A DNA stretch of 44,648 nucleotides, from assembly GCA_016929065.1 (NCBI GenBank), contig JAFGJO010000021.1, positions 1 through 44,648 on the forward strand. Direction: 5' to 3'. Of this stretch, positions 16,906 through 25,224 are shown piece by piece. The stretch is from Spirochaetales bacterium (GTDB taxonomy: Bacteria; Spirochaetota; Spirochaetia; SZUA-6; RPPD01). The notes beneath the pieces were generated by a model. That model made no database searches. It was not told the origin of the DNA and saw nothing but the letters and a program-made list of their open reading frames with translations. Each line of letters begins with the position of its first letter. Positions within the stretch are counted from its first letter, which is position 1. A program made the translations under genes and the position numbers.

Positions 16906-18597
16906 ATGTCAGATAACGTCAAATCCGGTGTTGATTTTATTCGGGAACGGATCAACAAGGATAATGAGACCGGAAAATACAATAAACAGGTGGTGACACG
17001 GTTTCCTCCCGAACCAAACGGCTATCTCCACATTGGCCACGCAAAATCGATCTGCATTAATTTTGGTATTGCACGTGAATACAATGGCAGATGCCACCTC
17101 CGGTTTGATGATACAAACCCAGAAAAAGAAGAAATTGAATATATTGAATCCATTAAAAAAGATGTCAGATGGCTTGGATTTGACTGGGGGAAACATCTCT
17201 ATTATGCCTCTGATTATTTTCAACAAATACATGATTTTGCGGTGAATCTTATCAAGGCCGGAAAAGCATATGTCTGCCATCTCACGCCGGAACAGATGCG
17301 GGAATACCGGGGGACACTCACCGAGCCGGGCAAAAACAGCCCCTATCGAAACCGGAGTGTCGAGGAAAATCTTTCTCTGTTCGAGCAGATGAAAAACGGA
17401 GAGCTGGATGAAGGGGCCTGTGTTCTACGTGCCAAAATCGATATGGCCTCACCCAACATTACCATGCGGGATCCCGCAATTTACCGTATTAAAAAAGCAG
17501 AGCACCACCGTACCGGCAGCACCTGGTGTATCTATCCCATGTATGATTTCACCCATTGTATTTCTGATGCACTGGAAGGAATCACCCATTCTCTGTGTAC
17601 ACTCGAGTTTGAAATAAACCGCCCGCTGTATGACTGGGTGCTGGAACAAATCGGCTATCCGCACCGGCCGCAACAGATTGAGTTTGCCCGGTTAAACCTG
17701 AATTACACTGTGATGAGCAAGCGCAAACTCCTCCGCCTCGTAACCGAAAAATATGTACATGGCTGGGATGATCCCCGGATGCCCACTCTTTCCGGATTGC
17801 GCCGAAGGGGATATACTCCCGAGTCAATCCGCACATTCGCCGAACGGATCGGTATCTCAAAAGTGAACTCAACCATTGACTATGCATTCCTTGAGTACTG
17901 CCTGCGTGAAGACCTGAATATGCGGGCACCGCGTGTCATGGCAGTTTTAAAACCGCTGAAAGTTGTCATCGACAATTACCCCGATGACACCGTCGAATGG
18001 ATGCCGGCAATCAATAATCCCGAAGATGAGTCTGCCGGAGAACGGGAAATTCCTTTTTCAAACGTGCTCTATATCGAGCAGGAGGATTTCAGCCTGAATC
18101 CGCCTCCAAAATATCACCGCCTCTCGCCAGGCAAGGAAATCCGTCTGAAACATGCCTATTATATCACCTGCACGTCCGTCGTTCAGGATGAGTCAACAGG
18201 AAAGATAACCGAAGTACACTGCACCTATGACCCGGCATCCAAAGGCGGATGGACAGACGACAAGAGGACAGTCCGCGGCACCTCCCACTGGGTTTCAGCT
18301 GCACACGCCAAAAAAGCTGAAATTCGTCTCTATGATTCCCTGTTTACAAATGAAAATCCGGATGATGATTCAGAGGGAAAAACATTTATTGACTATCTGA
18401 ATCCAAATTCACTGGAGGCCTTAAGCGGCTGTCTTGTTGAACCGGGTCTGGAAAAAGCAAAACCGGGAGATTTTTTCCAGTTTCTGCGGCAGGGATATTT
18501 CTGCATGGATCCCGATTCCACAAGCGAAAATCTGGTATTTAACCGGACGGTAACGCTGAAGGACACCTGGGCAAAACTTCAAAAGAAAAACGGGTAA
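16906..18597 (+). CDS. glnS: Glutamine--tRNA ligase
   Basis: This class I synthetase charges tRNA-Gln directly with glutamine. Residues 36-45 hold [11 protein letters not shown] (HIGH at 42-45), and the KMSKS-equivalent is VMSKRK (MSK at 270-272). The [19 protein letters not shown] and CTLEFE motifs separate it from glutamyl-tRNA synthetases. The C-terminal half has the two-barrel anticodon-binding domain ([22 protein letters not shown]). The length of 563 residues fits bacterial GlnRS. An upstream ATG lies at 16897, but AGGA at 16894-16897 fits the ATG at 16906 better. It converges with the radical SAM gene, 8 bases between stops, with no hairpin visible. Confidence 0.97.
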   Translation: MSDNVKSGVDFIRERINKDNETGKYNKQVVTRFPPEPNGYLHIGHAKSICINFGIAREYNGRCHLRFDDTNPEKEEIEYIESIKKDVRWLGFDWGKHLYYASDYFQQIHDFAVNLIKAGKAYVCHLTPEQMREYRGTLTEPGKNSPYRNRSVEENLSLFEQMKNGELDEGACVLRAKIDMASPNITMRDPAIYRIKKAEHHRTGSTWCIYPMYDFTHCISDALEGITHSLCTLEFEINRPLYDWVLEQIGYPHRPQQIEFARLNLNYTVMSKRKLLRLVTEKYVHGWDDPRMPTLSGLRRRGYTPESIRTFAERIGISKVNSTIDYAFLEYCLREDLNMRAPRVMAVLKPLKVVIDNYPDDTVEWMPAINNPEDESAGEREIPFSNVLYIEQEDFSLNPPPKYHRLSPGKEIRLKHAYYITCTSVVQDESTGKITEVHCTYDPASKGGWTDDKRTVRGTSHWVSAAHAKKAEIRLYDSLFTNENPDDDSEGKTFIDYLNPNSLEALSGCLVEPGLEKAKPGDFFQFLRQGYFCMDPDSTSENLVFNRTVTLKDTWAKLQKKNG

Positions 18598-18605
18598 TCT
18601 CCCGC

Positions 18606-20048
18606 TCAGGTTAATGTATTCACCAGTTCATTCGCTTTTGCTGCAGCGGGTTTCGGCTCCAAAATGGACTGAAGGCCGGAAACATACTTTTTTTCCTGTC
18701 GCTGCCACTTTTTATTGAGCCTGTTCGCATACAAACCAATCACAAAGCCGATAAAACTTCCTGAAAAAAGTCTTTTGAAAATATTCTTAATGCTGTAGAA
18801 TCTTCCATGCGCTCTTATCTGCAGGTTCTGCAGCTGATAGGCAGTCATGTTCTTTGGAAGAAAAGTGACATGATGTGCGTCATATTTTTCCCAGTTGCGG
18901 TGAATCAGCCTGCCCTCATGCTCAATTTTATAATAAAGCGGGGTCCCCGGCAGCGGTGTCAGAATCAGGCATTGCACCGAATCAATTTTCTGTTTAATCG
19001 CAAAATCAACCGTGGATTCGATTGTCTCCGGCGTATCAGCATCAAATCCGAAAACAAACATGCCGTGAACAAATATCCCCTTTTTCCTGATTGCCTGAAT
19101 AGCGTATTCAATCTCCTCTGCTGATTGTGATTTTTTCATTTCTTTGAGAACTGCAGGATCGATCGATTCCAAACCGATAAACAACACCCTGCAGCCTGCC
19201 TTGTACATCAGATCAAGAAGTTCCGGGTCTTTTGCGATATCCGTTCTCACCTGGGTTGACCACTTGAATCGTAATCCCCTTGCGATCATCTCTCTCAGTA
19301 GTTCCTTGGTATGCCGCCTGTTCGCAGCGAAATTGTCATCATAAAAGAAGATCCAGTTTTTTTTCGGATTATACTGAAGCATTTCTTCAATAATTTTATC
19401 TGTTGACCGGTAGCGGTAGCGTTTTCCAAACATGCTGGTGACCGAACAAAAAGTGCAGTCAAACGGGCACCCGCGCGATGTCTGGATGGGGATTGTCCCG
19501 TTTTGATAAAAGTGGCGGGCTCCGTTTTTCCTTGTTCTGTTGATCAATGACAGGTCAGGCATGGGAAGTGAATTGATGTCGCATTCCGGCGGCCGTGTTT
19601 CATTGCAGATAATATTCCCGCTGTTACGAAATACCAGATTGGGAATCTGCTGTAACGGTGTGCCCATTTTTAAGGATTCAAGCAGACTCATGAACGGAAT
19701 TTCACCTTCACCGACAATACAAAAATCAGCATGCTCCATTGCTTCCTGAACGAGAAATGAGACATGAGGACCTCCGATCACCACCGGAATCTCCCTCGAC
19801 CGGAAATAATCTCCAATGCGGTATGTCTGGTTTGCGGTTGTGGTAATGGTCGTCAACGCGACCAGATCACACATAATTTCCGAAGCGTACACCTCTTCTT
19901 CATCGATGAAGAGGACCTCCACCTCATATCCTGCATTTCTCGCGAGAGTGGCCAAAAGCACGTTTCCCAGCCGGGGCAGTTCATACCTTGTATAAATGTG
20001 CAGGTTTTGCGCTTTTGGCTCAATAAATACAACCTTTTTTAGATCCAT
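18606..20048 (-). CDS. B12-binding radical SAM enzyme, paralogue A
   Basis: This 480-residue cobalamin-dependent radical SAM (class B) enzyme has an N-terminal B12-binding Rossmann domain (about 1-140; GGPHVSFL and VGEGEIPFM) and a radical SAM barrel with CxxxCxxC at Cys194, 198 and 201 (RGCPFDCTFCSV). The barrel continues with FFYDDNFA, WSTQVRTDI and GLES. The basic C-terminus (RFYSIKNIFKRLF, LNKKWQRQEKK) may touch the membrane. Relatives methylate or couple unreactive carbons, for example in hopanoid, pigment or membrane-lipid synthesis; the substrate here is unknown. The start is the ATG at 20048 with GGAGG about 6 bases upstream. It is homologous along its whole length to the next gene, which has the same length and Cys positions. 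Confidence 0.9.
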   Translation of the reverse strand: MDLKKVVFIEPKAQNLHIYTRYELPRLGNVLLATLARNAGYEVEVLFIDEEEVYASEIMCDLVALTTITTTANQTYRIGDYFRSREIPVVIGGPHVSFLVQEAMEHADFCIVGEGEIPFMSLLESLKMGTPLQQIPNLVFRNSGNIICNETRPPECDINSLPMPDLSLINRTRKNGARHFYQNGTIPIQTSRGCPFDCTFCSVTSMFGKRYRYRSTDKIIEEMLQYNPKKNWIFFYDDNFAANRRHTKELLREMIARGLRFKWSTQVRTDIAKDPELLDLMYKAGCRVLFIGLESIDPAVLKEMKKSQSAEEIEYAIQAIRKKGIFVHGMFVFGFDADTPETIESTVDFAIKQKIDSVQCLILTPLPGTPLYYKIEHEGRLIHRNWEKYDAHHVTFLPKNMTAYQLQNLQIRAHGRFYSIKNIFKRLFSGSFIGFVIGLYANRLNKKWQRQEKKYVSGLQSILEPKPAAAKANELVNTLT

Positions 20049-20064
20049 TGTTTGCCTCCAATTA

Positions 20065-20115
20065 TATACGTATACTGTCACTTTAAAGGTATTCCTATAC
20101 GTATATTAATGTCAA
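20065..20115 (-). promoter_or_regulatory. Promoter and twin palindromes of radical SAM gene A
   Basis: Minus-strand TTGACA (20110-20115) is followed by two copies of the perfect palindrome TATACGTATA, at 20096-20105 and 20065-20074, with centres 31 bp apart (about three helical turns). The first sits between -35 and a poor -10 (TACCTT near 20086-20091), the second near the expected transcription start. The spacing suggests cooperative binding of a dimeric regulator on one face of the helix. Confidence 0.6.
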
Positions 20116-20177
20116 CTTTTTTTTTCGTTTTAATTCAATAAAAAGGAAGAAACGATATTCGATTGGGCAATAAAAAA

Positions 20178-20204
20178 AACCCGCAGGTATTGAACGTGCG
20201 GGTT
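20178..20204 (-). terminator. Terminator of radical SAM gene B
   Basis: AACCCGCA (20178-20185) pairs with TGCGGGTT (20197-20204). Plus-strand A8 (20172-20179) on the left gives a U-tract for minus-strand transcription. It lies between the two radical SAM genes, so these are separate transcription units. Confidence 0.88.
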
Positions 20205-20257
20205 TCCAATTTGGCTATATTATATAGAGACAAAAACTTCTTCTAAAAGGTTTGTGT

Positions 20258-21700
20258 TTATGAAACTGATTGTGTAACTGTCTTTACTTCCCGGACCCTT
20301 GTTTTCATAAGAAGCTTGTTCTTGAGCAAAGAAAGATAATTCTCTTCGTGTTTTTTCCACTTTTTATTGAGAAAATGCGCATACAACCCGATGATCACAC
20401 TTCCAAATCTTCCCCGGAGGAGCCTTTTGAAAATATTCCCAATGCTGTAAAATCTTGAATGCGCTTCTATTTGCGCTTGCTGAAGGTCAAATGCAGAAAT
20501 ATTTTTTGGTTCAAATGTGATATGATGTGCATCAAACTTGTCCCATTCGTGATGAAGCAGCCGCCCCTCTTTCTCAATTTTATTATAAAACGGCGTTCCC
20601 GGTAACGGAGTCAGCACCATAAATTGTACAGTGTCAATCTTTTTATCAATTGCAAACCGGGCAGTTGTTGCTATTGTCTCCGGAGTGTCTGCATCAAAAC
20701 CAAAAACAAACATTCCGTGCACATGAATTCCTTTTTTCCGGATGGCCTTGACAGATATTTCTATATCTTCTGCAGATTGTGATTTTTTCATTTCCTTTAA
20801 TACAGCTGAATCAACAGACTCCAGACCGACATAGACAACCCTGCAGCCTGCTTTGTGCATCAAATCCAAAAGTTCAGGGTCCTTGGCGATATCAGTTCTC
20901 ACCTGTGTCGACCACTTGTATTTTACATCAAGCTTGATCATTTCACGAAGAAGTTCCTTTGTCCTTTTTTTATGAGCTGCAAAATTATCATCATAGAAAA
21001 AAATCCAGTTCTTTTTGGGATCATACTGCAGCAATTCTTCAATAATTTTCTCGGTTGACCGGAACCGGTACTTCTTTCCAAACATTCCAGTCACCGAACA
21101 AAAAGTACAATCAAAGGGACATCCCCGCGATGCCTGAATCGGAATCATCTTGTTTTGGAACAATCCAAGTTTCTGTTTCTTCTTTCCCTTATTTACCAAT
21201 GAAATATCAGGCATGGGAAGCGTATCCAGGTCACACTCAGGATTTGACATACTGTTTTTTACGGTTTTGCCGTTATTTTTATATATCAGGTTAGAAATTC
21301 CCTCCAATCCTTTATTTGAATTTAATGCCTCAAGAAGCTGCATGAAGGGCGTTTCACCCTCTCCTACAATACAGAAATCTGCATGCTCCATCGCTTCATC
21401 GCTCAGAAACGAAACATGAGGGCCGCCGATCGCCACAGGAATATTTTTTCCCCTGAAATAATCACAAATACGATACGCAGAAAGGGCAGTGGTTGTAATG
21501 GTCGTGACTGCAGCAAAATCACAGTCTATACTCCCCGTATATACTTCTTCTTCGTTCACAAACAAAACTTCAACGTCATACCCGGCGTTTTTTGCCATTG
21601 TTGCAAGCAGTACACTTCCCAAACGCGGTAATTCATATCTGCTGTAAATATGTAAATTTTCTGCTTTCGGCTCGATAAATACAATTTTATGGATTTTCAA
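20258..21700 (-). CDS. B12-binding radical SAM enzyme, paralogue B
   Basis: This 480-residue protein parallels paralogue A throughout, with a B12-binding domain (GGPHVSFL, VGEGETPFM) and Cys194, 198 and 201 (RGCPFDCTFCSV). The start is a TTG at 21700: GGAGG lies 6 bases upstream, the first residues align with the ATG start of paralogue A, and the nearest ATG (at the GGAATGAG) is out of frame. Differences cluster at the N-terminal helix region, the 150-190 linker (here Lys-rich, KGKKKQK) and the C-terminal tail. It has its own promoter and terminator. Function is unknown; a paired role on related substrates, or two successive steps, is possible (inference). Confidence 0.9.
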   Translation of the reverse strand: MKIHKIVFIEPKAENLHIYSRYELPRLGSVLLATMAKNAGYDVEVLFVNEEEVYTGSIDCDFAAVTTITTTALSAYRICDYFRGKNIPVAIGGPHVSFLSDEAMEHADFCIVGEGETPFMQLLEALNSNKGLEGISNLIYKNNGKTVKNSMSNPECDLDTLPMPDISLVNKGKKKQKLGLFQNKMIPIQASRGCPFDCTFCSVTGMFGKKYRFRSTEKIIEELLQYDPKKNWIFFYDDNFAAHKKRTKELLREMIKLDVKYKWSTQVRTDIAKDPELLDLMHKAGCRVVYVGLESVDSAVLKEMKKSQSAEDIEISVKAIRKKGIHVHGMFVFGFDADTPETIATTARFAIDKKIDTVQFMVLTPLPGTPFYNKIEKEGRLLHHEWDKFDAHHITFEPKNISAFDLQQAQIEAHSRFYSIGNIFKRLLRGRFGSVIIGLYAHFLNKKWKKHEENYLSLLKNKLLMKTRVREVKTVTQSVS

Positions 21701-21717
21701 CTCATTCCTCCGATTTT

Positions 21718-21761
21718 CTATACGTTGTATTTAATCTATACGTATAGGTATAGTGTGTCAA
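21718..21761 (-). promoter_or_regulatory. Promoter and palindromes of radical SAM gene B
   Basis: Minus-strand TTGACA (21756-21761), a 17-base spacer and TAGATT (21733-21738) form the promoter. A perfect 12-bp palindrome CTATACGTATAG (21736-21747) lies in the spacer and touches the -10. A degenerate copy, CTATACGTTGTAT, lies at 21718-21730, and a further half site, GTATAG, at 21748-21753. The core matches that of gene A, so one regulator probably controls both. Confidence 0.6.
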
Positions 21762-21845
21762 ATAAATTCGGTCATAAATAACCATAATTTTAAAATCATC
21801 CAAACGGTTGACTTATCAGAAAACACATAATAATTTCAATATATA

Positions 21846-21874
21846 TTGCAATAAAGTGTATCTTAATTACACTT
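21846..21874 (+). promoter_or_regulatory. Possible promoter with dyad for superoxide reductase
   Basis: TTGCAA (21846-21851), 16 bases and TACACT (21868-21873) give a weak promoter. An inverted repeat, AAGTGTA (21854-21860) and TACACTT (21868-21874), overlaps spacer and -10, as expected for a repressor site. The regulator is unknown. Confidence 0.35.
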
Positions 21875-21951
21875 CCGGGCGGGAAGAGACACCTCATCCT
21901 GTTGGAAAAAATAACTAAGAATACATAAAAAAAATTTTCAAGGAGGCCATT

Positions 21952-22380
21952 ATGGAAAAATTGTTTGTGTGTCAGGTATGCGGACATATTGAATTCGGCG
22001 CTGCACCGGATAAATGTCCGGTATGTTTTGCATCCAGGGACAAATTTGCAGAAAACGCAGATGCATTAATGCCAGCGGAAAAGGAAGGAAATGAGAAACA
22101 TGTACCCGTAATACTGGTCACAGACGACTGCGGACTCATTCCTGATGTTTGCCGCGATATTCACATCAAAGTTGGTTCCACACCCCACCCAATGACCGAT
22201 GACCACTGGATAAACTGGATCGATGTTTATGTCAATAAGAAATATTCCGGTCGGTCTTATCTCCAGCCTAATATGCAGCCGGCAGTGAGCATTCACGTAA
22301 AAAAAGAGAATACCGGCGTACTGACGGTAATTGAACATTGCAACAAACACGGGAGCTGGATGGCACAAGCCCAACTGTAG
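21952..22380 (+). CDS. Superoxide reductase (desulfoferrodoxin-type) with zinc-ribbon/rubredoxin-like N-terminus
   Basis: It reduces superoxide to hydrogen peroxide in anaerobes. Residues 1-26 carry two CxxC pairs (Cys7/10, Cys22/25), a short rubredoxin-like site. The catalytic domain contains EKHVPVI (His50), HPMTDDHW (His79 and His85) and HCNKHGSW (Cys130 and His133), the complete 4-His/1-Cys centre; Lys49 and Glu48 sit at the usual active-site position. The ATG follows AAGGAGG by 5-6 bases. The 142 residues fit the family. Electrons would come from rubredoxin or rubrerythrin partners not seen in the window. Confidence 0.94.
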   Translation: MEKLFVCQVCGHIEFGAAPDKCPVCFASRDKFAENADALMPAEKEGNEKHVPVILVTDDCGLIPDVCRDIHIKVGSTPHPMTDDHWINWIDVYVNKKYSGRSYLQPNMQPAVSIHVKKENTGVLTVIEHCNKHGSWMAQAQL

Positions 22381-22398
22381 CGTTGAGTTCATGCTGGT

Positions 22399-22454
22399 TT
22401 GAGGGAGGAAGCATTCGCCTGTTCGAGTGACTGCAGTGGTGCGTCCTCTCTCAA
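22399..22454 (+). terminator. Long-loop hairpin after the superoxide reductase gene
   Basis: TTGAGGGAGGA (22399-22409) pairs with TCCTCTCTCAA (22444-22454) with one G-U pair, around a 34-base loop. T5 follows at 22465, ten bases beyond the stem. It may end the superoxide reductase message; the distance makes this uncertain. Confidence 0.4.
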
Positions 22455-22461
22455 GGCATGA

Positions 22462-25173
22462 TCAGTTTTTGATATAGTATTTGTTTCTGCAGACAAAACG
22501 AAATGTGCAAAAACGGCAGCCGGGTTCTTTTTCTTTTTTTATTGAAAAATCACAGCTGTATAATCGTTCTGCCATTTCCCGCACTGCGTCTTTAACAAAA
22601 ACTATTGCAGTATCAAGCAGGGCCCTGTCTTTTTCAGCTTTTTTAAGCCTTGATAACACCTCAATGTATTTTTTATTTAAAAAAGAATAATAGGAAGCAC
22701 TGGATACACTGACACCGGTCTGCTCCAAAAGCATGGTGTAAAACGGAATCTGACATGCTTCGGGTGAGATATCCGGTAATCCAAAGGCTTTTTTCTCCGG
22801 TGCATTTTTCGTTTTGAAATCAATAATGCCGATTCCTGTTTCGTCTTCAAAGACCAGATCAAGGACACCATGAACGATCACCCGCTTTTGGATCAATTCA
22901 GTTTCATATTTTTTTTCACTCCCCAGGATTGTATATTCTTTTTGAGTTTCAATTTCTGTATGTAAAAATGACTGGAATCCTTCGACAATTTTCTTTACTA
23001 TATACTCCCATACAGGAAGCGGAGGTATTGAATCCAGGAAAGCCCATGAATTCAATACCTTTTCAATAATGTCTTCCAGGTGCCTGGTGAGAAACTGACG
23101 GTCCCGGCCAGGATACGGGCTGTTATTTTCCTCGTATTCGCTGAAGAACCGGTGAAATATTCGGTGAACAAGAATTCCATACCAGCGATTGTCAAACATG
23201 TTTATCATCCACTCCATGGGATCAAGCTGTAACAGTTTTTTCAAAAAATAACGGAACGGACAGTTGTAATACAATTCGAAATCGGTAAAACTGATACTGA
23301 TAATCTCATCTTCATGAAATAACAGTCCTTTGATCCGGCGGGCGGCTTGATCATGCAATATCGGAGCTTCTGTATAATCAGCAGTATTGACAGAAAAAAC
23401 AGTATCAGCCGCATATTCCAGTCCGGTTTTTTGAATGGAGAATACAGAATCGGTATTTTTGTTTTGAAGAGAACTCCAGACTTCCTTTTCAATTTCTGTC
23501 AAAGTACGGCCGGCTCCATCCACCGGCATATGCATATTCTGAATATGTCCCTGCTCAATAAAAAAAGCTGGTGGAAGCGCCGCTGATGTATATGTTGTTC
23601 TTGCGTAACTTATCATGACATGGTCACCAATTGACAAATAAAGGCGAAGATAGTCATCGGCAAAATTTGTTTCGGCGTTGGGGATTGATGCTGATTCAGC
23701 CGGTGAAAGCAGCGGATAATTCGATGTATTGAGCATGGTTCCCGCTGCATCTGCATTTACCACAAAGTGGCAGGCGGCATTAATGCCTGCCGAGACGCGG
23801 TATGGATATACAGCAATACCCGGCGTTGTAAACTGCGGGACATACATTTTTTCCTGCAGCATGGACATCCACAAAGAAAACGGAGAGAACACCTCACAGG
23901 ATGAAAGCCTGTTATACTGTCGTTGATATTCCTGTAAAATGGTGACGGCCAGCCGCAAGTTGTTTTTCACGGTTTCAGCACATGCCGACCGGTCAACAAT
24001 TACCGAGATATATTTTTCCACTGCATCAAGTAAATCCGAAAAATTCCCCGCCAGAACAATATTCTGCATCATGTTCCTGAGCAGCACATATTGTCCGGAT
24101 AATTCTTTATACTGGTCATTCACTTTCAATATTTTTTTAAAATTATATTCCCAGATATCAATAAACCTGTTTCCATCATGATAATTCCGGACACAGTGAT
24201 ATGAAATACCAAAACGAACAAGCTTCTCCAATACATCCCGATTCTGCCATGACATACTTTTGTTATAAACCAGCCGTTTCAGTTCATCGCATGCAAAACC
24301 GGAGGAAACCACGCGTTCGATCTGTTTGAAAAAAGATACACCGGGAAGTGAAATAAGCGGAGTTCCAATATGAACATTCAACGGGATATCAAGACAATAC
24401 GCTTCGCGTTCCAGATATGGAAGAAAAAAATCATGCCGGGCAACAGTGATGACAATTTCATCATAATGTATCCCATTGTTCAACAGATGATGAATTGTAT
24501 TCATCATCTGCCTGATCTCCTGGCTTGTGTTGTCATATCCCGTAATTAAGTTTTTCTGTCCCGTGAACCGATCAATGCCGACAAAACTGATGCTGTTTTG
24601 ATTCTGCAAAACCGGTAGTACAGAATTGAAATCCAGGATTATTTCCGGAAAAAAAATAACATACGAATTGCCATCATCCGAGAACACCGGCTCTTCATAC
24701 AGCGGCTCGAACAGGTTGTTTTCAGCGAGAAATTGCTGATAGCTGCCATACAGAGCCTGAATATCCGCTATTTTCTTTGAAGATATTGTTTTTTTCCTTT
24801 TCTTCACCAAATCGTGAACCCGGTGAAGCAGCGGCAGATTCTGCTTAATAACATTAATCAGATTTGTTGAATGTGACACAAAATTGGGTGATACCAGTTC
24901 TTCCAAAAACGGAGCTGTACTGTTTGTGTGAAGAAACCGGGCGCTGAACAAAGCCCTGATATAACTATTCACCGGTCTCCGGCTTGTCTGATAAACAAGA
25001 ACCCGCTCCTTGAACCGGTCCCATATTAAAAATCGTTCCTGCGGGATTACTCTTCTGACTGATGTACGCAATATTTTCCGACTGATATACCTTGCTGCAA
25101 CATCAGATGGAAATACAAGAAATACATCTTTATTATCGAGATATGATTGTATAATGCTTTCGAATGACTCCAT
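22462..25173 (-). CDS. AddB-like PD-(D/E)XK Fe-S nuclease
   Basis: A protein of 903 residues (909 if the ATG at 25191 is used; neither start has a clear ribosome site). The C-terminal RecB-type nuclease domain has Asp772 in GVLDLVF and Asp785-x-Lys787 in IIDFKTK. Cys638 (NCPFRYFL) together with Cys886, 889 and 895 forms the four-cysteine Fe-S arrangement known from AddB and Cas4-like nucleases. The N-terminal part resembles the inactivated helicase half of AddB: no Walker A motif is visible. It probably works with an AddA/RecB-type helicase encoded elsewhere in double-strand break repair. It follows the FecR-like gene by 33-51 bases, probably in one operon. Confidence 0.82.
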   Translation of the reverse strand: MESFESIIQSYLDNKDVFLVFPSDVAARYISRKILRTSVRRVIPQERFLIWDRFKERVLVYQTSRRPVNSYIRALFSARFLHTNSTAPFLEELVSPNFVSHSTNLINVIKQNLPLLHRVHDLVKKRKKTISSKKIADIQALYGSYQQFLAENNLFEPLYEEPVFSDDGNSYVIFFPEIILDFNSVLPVLQNQNSISFVGIDRFTGQKNLITGYDNTSQEIRQMMNTIHHLLNNGIHYDEIVITVARHDFFLPYLEREAYCLDIPLNVHIGTPLISLPGVSFFKQIERVVSSGFACDELKRLVYNKSMSWQNRDVLEKLVRFGISYHCVRNYHDGNRFIDIWEYNFKKILKVNDQYKELSGQYVLLRNMMQNIVLAGNFSDLLDAVEKYISVIVDRSACAETVKNNLRLAVTILQEYQRQYNRLSSCEVFSPFSLWMSMLQEKMYVPQFTTPGIAVYPYRVSAGINAACHFVVNADAAGTMLNTSNYPLLSPAESASIPNAETNFADDYLRLYLSIGDHVMISYARTTYTSAALPPAFFIEQGHIQNMHMPVDGAGRTLTEIEKEVWSSLQNKNTDSVFSIQKTGLEYAADTVFSVNTADYTEAPILHDQAARRIKGLLFHEDEIISISFTDFELYYNCPFRYFLKKLLQLDPMEWMINMFDNRWYGILVHRIFHRFFSEYEENNSPYPGRDRQFLTRHLEDIIEKVLNSWAFLDSIPPLPVWEYIVKKIVEGFQSFLHTEIETQKEYTILGSEKKYETELIQKRVIVHGVLDLVFEDETGIGIIDFKTKNAPEKKAFGLPDISPEACQIPFYTMLLEQTGVSVSSASYYSFLNKKYIEVLSRLKKAEKDRALLDTAIVFVKDAVREMAERLYSCDFSIKKEKEPGCRFCTFRFVCRNKYYIKN

Positions 25174-25224
25174 GAATATATATAGTATCATGGATTATGC
25201 AGCCGGTGAACAAGAAATCAGCTG

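Noticed and set aside
18606-21700. The two radical SAM genes as one operon or a recent duplication still identical in DNA
   Set aside because: A terminator and separate promoters lie between them, and the protein sequences have clearly diverged throughout.
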